Shown here one piece after another: positions 59,555-64,000 of a stretch of DNA of 64,000 nt (its first letter is position 1; the number at the start of each line of letters is the position of its first letter). This stretch comes from CALBTQ01 sp036725605. Lineage in GTDB: Bacteria; Lernaellota; Lernaellaia; Lernaellales; Lernaellaceae. The position numbers were made by a program, and so were the translations under genes. The stretch spans positions 89,459-153,458 of the forward strand of contig DAIMDW010000010.1 in NCBI GenBank assembly GCA_036725605.1, in the 5' to 3' direction. A model generated the notes under the pieces. The model worked only from the letters and a program-made list of their open reading frames with translations. It did not search any database and had not been told where the DNA came from.

Positions 59555-61897
59555 TCATCGATCGATCGGCGGCGTAACCACCGCGCGCCACAAGGCGGAT
59601 CCGCGACGAAACGCAAGTTGTACGTTACCGTCCGCGAGCAATTCGGGTTTGGTTGTCAAATGAAGGTTGACCGAGGTCGCCACCGTTTGGAACCGCCAGA
59701 CGCCGTCGGCGTCGGTGCCGTACACGAGCGAATCGTTCGACGTGCTGTGATAGGCGACAAGATGATGCGCGCCGTCGTCGTCGATGACCAGCTCGGCCTC
59801 GTAGAAGTATTTATCGGCGAGGTCGGTTATCTCCCAGGCGTCGTTGTGGAAAACGGCCAGGCGCAGGCGGCGCAGATACTTGCTCTCGTAAGCGGAATAG
59901 ATGTAGTGCGGCGCGCCGTCCGCATCGATCGCCATGGCGCGCGTGCCGACGACCGTATCCGCCGACTCTTCGATCGTCTCAACGGTCCATTGTCCCTCGT
60001 GGCGGCGGGCGCAGCGAATGATGTCCTGATAGGAAACCTCGTAGCAGATGAACACGTCGCCGTCCGCGTTGCCGGCGATGCCGTAGGTCCAGATGTTGGC
60101 CATGTCGGAGGTGGGCAGCTCTTCGATCGTCCAGCCGTCGGCGGTGTGTTCGAGGAACCAAAACCGGTTGTCGTAACGATAGACGATTACCGGTTCGCCG
60201 CCGGGACGCAAATTGAATGTCTGGCTTCGCCATTCGGCGTCGGTCACGATTTCGCTTTGCCAGACGCCCTCGCGGTTGTTGGCGTAGACGATGGTCGCAC
60301 CGGCGTTGCCGACCAGGTGGGTAACGCCCTGGTCGTCGGTCATGACTTGGGCGTTGCTCAACGACTCCACGCCGATGTCGAACGTTTCGATCAGCCAGTC
60401 GTCACCGTCGCGAACGACCTGCCGCCAACCATCGTAAGTGCCGGTCAGCAGAAAACGGCGACCTTGGCCGTCGACGCCGAATGAGATCGGACCATCGACA
60501 AACGGACCCGAGAAAATCGTCTCGTCGATCCAGGCGCCGGTCAGATTGCTCAGATAACGCAGCTTGTATTCGGGACGGGCCTGGTACAGGAAGCGCCATT
60601 GTCCGGCCGCGGTGGGAACGGCCTCGAAGCTGTAGCCGGTGACGACGCCCAGATCGTCGATCGTCCAACCGTCGCCTTCGCGGGTGGCGGTGAGCATGCT
60701 GTCGGTGGAGTCGTCCTGCAAGAGGATTGTCGGTTGGCCGTTGAGCCGCCAGATGCCGTGGTAATCCGCTGTCACATCCGGCACGGTTTCGAGCGACCAG
60801 GTGTCGCCGTCCCAGTACCCGTACATCAGGCCGTCGTTCGTGGCGTACACCAGGTCGGCGCCGCCCTGATCGTCAAAAGACATAAAGCCGAATTGCAGCA
60901 AGCCGGTGTCGGTCATTTGCCGCGAATGCCACTGACCGCCCTGGTTGCTTGTCCAAAACAGATAATGGAAAGGACGCCCCTGCCAATCGTACCAGGTTTC
61001 CTCGTACGTCAGGTGCGCCGCGCCATCCGGAGTGACGAAGGCCCGGCAGAACGCTGTGGGCTCCAGCCAGGAACTGTGGATGAAATGGCGGACCCATTGG
61101 CCGGAAGCGTTGGTGACGTAATAGGTGTCGAAACCGGCCTGACACAGATGAATGTGACCGGCGTCGTCAATCGCCATGTCGCTTATACTGCCGGAGGCGC
61201 TGTCGGGAATGAACTCCGTGTACCAAACACCGTCTTCCCGCCAGAGATGTTCGATTTCGTTGTAGCCCTTTTCCACGGCCAGCAGGTGCACGTTGCCGAA
61301 GGGGTCGACCTGAACGTCAAAGGGTTTGAGCGTCGGGGACAGCAACTCGGTGACGATGTCGTCAGCGAGCGTGAACAGGCAAGGCCGGCCGCCGACCTGC
61401 GCGGAAGCATACATCGGACCTTCATCGGAACCGGCCAGATCGAAGGGCCAGGCCAGGCCGCCGAAAATGTACTCGGTTTCCTCAACGACAATATCGTCAT
61501 CGGCCGTGTCGTCATCGGCCGTGTCGTCGTCGATCGTGTCGTCGTCGGTCGTATCGTCATCGACCGTGTCGTCATCGACCGTATCGTCATCGACCGTGTC
61601 GTCGTCGACCGTATCGTCATCGACCGTGTCGTCATCGACCGTATCGTCATCGACCGTATCGTCATCGACCGTGTCGTCGTCGACCGTGTCGTCATCGGTC
61701 GTATCGTCATCGGTCGTGTCGTCGTCGACCGTGTCATCGTCGAGAGACGTATCGTCGTCTGTCGTGGTGTCGTCATCATCGATCGTGTCATCGTCAGCCG
61801 GCGTCGCGTCGTCGTTGTCGTCATCGTCGTCGGGCGGGCAGGCGGTGCACAACAACAGTGTCGTCAACAAGAAGGCCAGCAAATAGATGCGCTTCAT
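59555..61897 (-). CDS. Asp-linker propeller lipoprotein (780 aa)
   Basis: GGAG lies nine bases before the ATG at 61897. Lipobox L-L-C-T-A-C (Cys20), then P-P-D-D-D-D-D-N-D-D-A-T-P-A and a linker ending in 16 units, mostly D-D-D-T-V. The head begins V-V-E-E-T-E-Y-I-F-G-G-L-A-W-P-F-D-L-A and is a full-length paralog of the gap-interrupted gene (54771), as shown by W-R-A-V-[VI]-[TA]-P-P at both C-termini. Both share the order of blades. It is 11 bases from the downstream gene. Confidence 0.8.
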   Translation of the reverse strand: MKRIYLLAFLLTTLLLCTACPPDDDDDNDDATPADDDTIDDDDTTTDDDTSLDDDTVDDDTTDDDTTDDDTVDDDTVDDDTVDDDTVDDDTVDDDTVDDDTVDDDTVDDDTVDDDTTDDDTIDDDTADDDTADDDIVVEETEYIFGGLAWPFDLAGSDEGPMYASAQVGGRPCLFTLADDIVTELLSPTLKPFDVQVDPFGNVHLLAVEKGYNEIEHLWREDGVWYTEFIPDSASGSISDMAIDDAGHIHLCQAGFDTYYVTNASGQWVRHFIHSSWLEPTAFCRAFVTPDGAAHLTYEETWYDWQGRPFHYLFWTSNQGGQWHSRQMTDTGLLQFGFMSFDDQGGADLVYATNDGLMYGYWDGDTWSLETVPDVTADYHGIWRLNGQPTILLQDDSTDSMLTATREGDGWTIDDLGVVTGYSFEAVPTAAGQWRFLYQARPEYKLRYLSNLTGAWIDETIFSGPFVDGPISFGVDGQGRRFLLTGTYDGWRQVVRDGDDWLIETFDIGVESLSNAQVMTDDQGVTHLVGNAGATIVYANNREGVWQSEIVTDAEWRSQTFNLRPGGEPVIVYRYDNRFWFLEHTADGWTIEELPTSDMANIWTYGIAGNADGDVFICYEVSYQDIIRCARRHEGQWTVETIEESADTVVGTRAMAIDADGAPHYIYSAYESKYLRRLRLAVFHNDAWEITDLADKYFYEAELVIDDDGAHHLVAYHSTSNDSLVYGTDADGVWRFQTVATSVNLHLTTKPELLADGNVQLAFRRGSALWRAVVTPPIDR
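61494..61836 (-). repeat. Asp-linker repeat tract of the 780-aa lipoprotein
   Basis: Sixteen uniform 15-base units (nine consecutive D-D-D-T-V) after a less regular start. Third-base variation is low within the V run, suggesting recent expansion. Confidence 0.9.
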
Positions 61898-61918
61898 CGG
61901 CCTGGTCTCCGTTCGACT

Positions 61919-64000
61919 TCAGTCGATTAAAAAGGACAAGTACCACTGCGCTTCGTTGCCCTGAAGCGAAACGTGCGCCAGGTTGTCGTCGTCGATGCGC
62001 AGACGACAGTCCTGCCATTGCATATCATCGGTCAGCAATTGTTCCTTTTCCCAGCCGGTGGGCGTGCGCACGGCGTGATACAGGCCCGCGCCCCAATACA
62101 CCGCGTGCAGCTTGCCGCCCGTGTCGAAATCCAACGCGCCGTCGCCGTTGTCCGTTGCATCGACGGTCTCGGTCGCCCACGCGCCGCCCGTGTTGTCCAC
62201 GTGCAGCATGCTGCCGGAAGAAGCCAGCAGCAGATGGACGTTCCCCTGATCGTCAACCAGAACGTCTTCCAGATTGGCGACGGCGGACGTCACCAGCTCG
62301 GTACTCCAGCCGTCCCCCGTTTGCCGGTTGAGGAAAACGCCCTCGTCGGTGGCGTAAAAGAGATGAACCGTGCCGTCGATGATCCGCAAATGCATATCGT
62401 AAAGCTGATCGGCGGCGACCTGCGGATCGTCCATCACCCATGCGCCGCTTTTGTTGGTGACGTAAACGCCAAAATAACCGTATTTACTCGGGTAGCTGTA
62501 GCAGGTGTAGACCGCGTGGGCTTTTTCGTCGTCGTCCAGCCTTATCGACGTATATTGGCACCCGCGGTAATCGACGATCGTGTTCGCCCACGATCCCGTG
62601 AGGTCGGTCATGTAGTTCATGACGGAGTTGGTTCCGCCGCGATAAAACAGATGATGGTGCCCGGCGGCGTCGATCGTCAGGTCGATCTCGGTGGCGTTGA
62701 GCGCCAGATCCGCGATCTGCCATTGATTGCCCACGCGCCTGGCCAGGTAAAACGAATCGGTGTCGAAGGCGATCGTCGGCGCGCCCGCCGGATCCAGCGC
62801 CAGCGTGGTCGAACCGCGCGTGTACCCGCCGGAGGAGATCGGCTGGTTCATCTCCCAACCGTCCGGCGTTAGATCGTTGCGCATGAGGTTGTAGATCGAG
62901 TAGTTGAAATGAACGAAGTGCAGCCCGCCGCCGGCGTCCCGCGCCAGTTCGGTGTCCACGCGATAGCTGCCGTTCAGGCCCGCCGCCGCGAGAGATTGGC
63001 TCGTCCATTCGCCGCTCGCGTCGGTGTGGTAAATGAGCGAGTAGGCGTCGGATTGGTAGAGCGCGGAAGTCACATGCAAATGGTTGTCGGCGTCGACGAC
63101 GGCGTCGGGATACAAGCCGCCGGCGCCCAGGTTTTCGCAGGTCCAGTTCAGCGTCGCGTCGGCGTAGCCCCGGATCAATTCGTAACCCCAGGCGTTGTAG
63201 AAAACGTTGACCTGGCCGTTGTTGTCGAGGGTCAGGGCCACGGTGCGGCCGCCGTCGGGGCAGTCGGTCATCTCTTTTTTGTACCAGAAGCCGTACTTGT
63301 TGTGGGCCACGCGCACGTTGATGCCGTATTCATAGGCGATGTACACCTTGCCGTTGTCGTCGACGTACAAATCCGGACCGGCATCGTCGTAGTACTCCCA
63401 GGTGTCGTCGAGATGGATCGTCACCCACGCGCCGGTCTTGTTGGTCGCGTAGTACAGGTAGTACTCCGAGTAATCGATGCACTTGACGAAAACGACGTGC
63501 GCCGCGCCGTCGGCATCGACGACAACCTCGGATTTGATGTTCTCCTCGATGCCGTTGGCGATGGCCGTCGTTTGCCACTGCCCGGAGGCGTTGGTCGTGT
63601 ACAGCAGATCATCGGTTCGCCAATCGGTGTGCAGAAAATGGAAACGGCCCTGCGCGTCGATGTCCATCGCCATGTAATAGGTATGGATCAGCGGCACGCC
63701 CGGCATTTCCATGCCGTCGAGCAGGCCGTACACCTTCAGGTAGCCGCCGCGTACGGTTCCGACGTACGGCGTGCCGTCGGGCGCGTTGCGCACGCGGAAT
63801 CCGTAACGGCCGGTCTGGCCGCCGCCCAGGATCGTCAAATCCAGTTCGTCATAGGTGTCGTCATCGGTCGTATCGTCGTCGGCGGTGTCGTCGTCGGTCG
63901 TATCGTCGTCGATCGTGTCGTCGTCGATCGTGTCGTCGTCGGTGGTATCGTCGTCGCCGGTATCGTCGTCGGTGGTATCGTCGTCGGTGGTATCGTCGTC
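61919..64000 (-). CDS. Asp-linker propeller lipoprotein, 5' end cut by window
   Basis: The frame continues past the TTG at 63838 into an Asp tract (T-Y-D-E-L-D preceded by D-D-D-T-x units) and stays open to the window edge, so the lipobox lies outside. The visible head of ~640 residues starts T-I-L-G-G-G-Q-T-G-R-Y-G-F-R-V-R and carries propeller repeats (H-V-V-F-V-K, V-Y-I-A-Y-E-Y-G, H-V-T-S-A-L, H-F-V-H-F-N, H-L-F-Y-R-G, H-A-V-Y-T-C). It is the first lipoprotein of the minus-strand run seen here and is 21 bases upstream of the next gene. Confidence 0.78.
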   Translation of the reverse strand, partial: DDDTTDDDTTDDDTGDDDTTDDDTIDDDTIDDDTTDDDTADDDTTDDDTYDELDLTILGGGQTGRYGFRVRNAPDGTPYVGTVRGGYLKVYGLLDGMEMPGVPLIHTYYMAMDIDAQGRFHFLHTDWRTDDLLYTTNASGQWQTTAIANGIEENIKSEVVVDADGAAHVVFVKCIDYSEYYLYYATNKTGAWVTIHLDDTWEYYDDAGPDLYVDDNGKVYIAYEYGINVRVAHNKYGFWYKKEMTDCPDGGRTVALTLDNNGQVNVFYNAWGYELIRGYADATLNWTCENLGAGGLYPDAVVDADNHLHVTSALYQSDAYSLIYHTDASGEWTSQSLAAAGLNGSYRVDTELARDAGGGLHFVHFNYSIYNLMRNDLTPDGWEMNQPISSGGYTRGSTTLALDPAGAPTIAFDTDSFYLARRVGNQWQIADLALNATEIDLTIDAAGHHHLFYRGGTNSVMNYMTDLTGSWANTIVDYRGCQYTSIRLDDDEKAHAVYTCYSYPSKYGYFGVYVTNKSGAWVMDDPQVAADQLYDMHLRIIDGTVHLFYATDEGVFLNRQTGDGWSTELVTSAVANLEDVLVDDQGNVHLLLASSGSMLHVDNTGGAWATETVDATDNGDGALDFDTGGKLHAVYWGAGLYHAVRTPTGWEKEQLLTDDMQWQDCRLRIDDDNLAHVSLQGNEAQWYLSFLID
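63850..64000 (-). repeat. Asp-linker repeat tract at the window edge
   Basis: Tandem 15-base units to the edge, giving D-D-D-T-T, D-D-D-T-A, D-D-D-T-I and D-D-D-T-G. The full length is unknown. Confidence 0.85.

Overview
This 64 kb window comes from a diderm (Gram-negative type) bacterium with high-GC background DNA. It is most likely an assembled environmental genome, because a 100-N scaffold gap lies at 57003-57102. The envelope gene content supports a diderm: many lipobox signal peptides, a Spy/ZraP-like periplasmic protein and a Tim44/TPM membrane pair. The taxon cannot be fixed from the window. My recollection, unverified, is that lipoproteins with very long Asp-rich linkers occur in uncultured deltaproteobacteria-related phyla. 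I see no rRNA, tRNA, CRISPR array, transposase or phage structural gene.

Layout. 1-3.9 kb: a truncated TPR protein, a DUF3108-like exported protein, a tandem pair of small membrane paralogs and an AT-rich membrane protein. 3.9-10.7 kb (minus): a long-chain acyl-CoA synthetase, then a six-gene membrane-protein operon with five related members. 10.7-24.1 kb is a patchwork region: dispersed repeats, a truncated gene, AT-rich genes (a CHAP-like protein, a propeller protein with an acidic CGC tail, a secreted PD-(D/E)XK-like protein), a beta-flower repeat protein, two tandem GIDE-like proteins with a duplicated promoter, two tandem Asp-linker lipoproteins and a GH13 enzyme. 24.1-31.7 kb: a membrane protein, a CHASE/GAF hybrid histidine kinase, a Spy/ZraP-like protein and a B12-binding-type radical SAM enzyme. 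31.7-46.6 kb: a GH92-family lipoprotein, an SGNH hydrolase-like membrane protein, further Asp-linker lipoproteins, a TPM/Tim44 pair, trmD-rplS and an exonuclease-endonuclease-phosphatase lipoprotein. 46.6-64 kb (minus): an OPT transporter preceded by a run of six very large Asp-linker beta-propeller lipoproteins, the last cut by the window edge.

The main biological theme is a modular lipoprotein family. Thirteen genes have, or appear to have, a lipobox and a long low-complexity tract built from the pentapeptide D-D-D-T/S-x. These tracts are joined to unrelated domains: beta-propellers, GH92, an EEP nuclease fold, NTF2-like and helical domains. Right after the lipid-anchored Cys most carry C-x-x-D5, similar in character to the acidic surface-export signal of Bacteroidetes lipoproteins. 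In the purest linkers every unit also fits the Bacteroidetes O-glycosylation sequon D-(S/T)-(A/I/L/V/M/T). My leading hypothesis is a lipid-anchored, possibly glycosylated, length-variable surface stalk that displays interchangeable heads.
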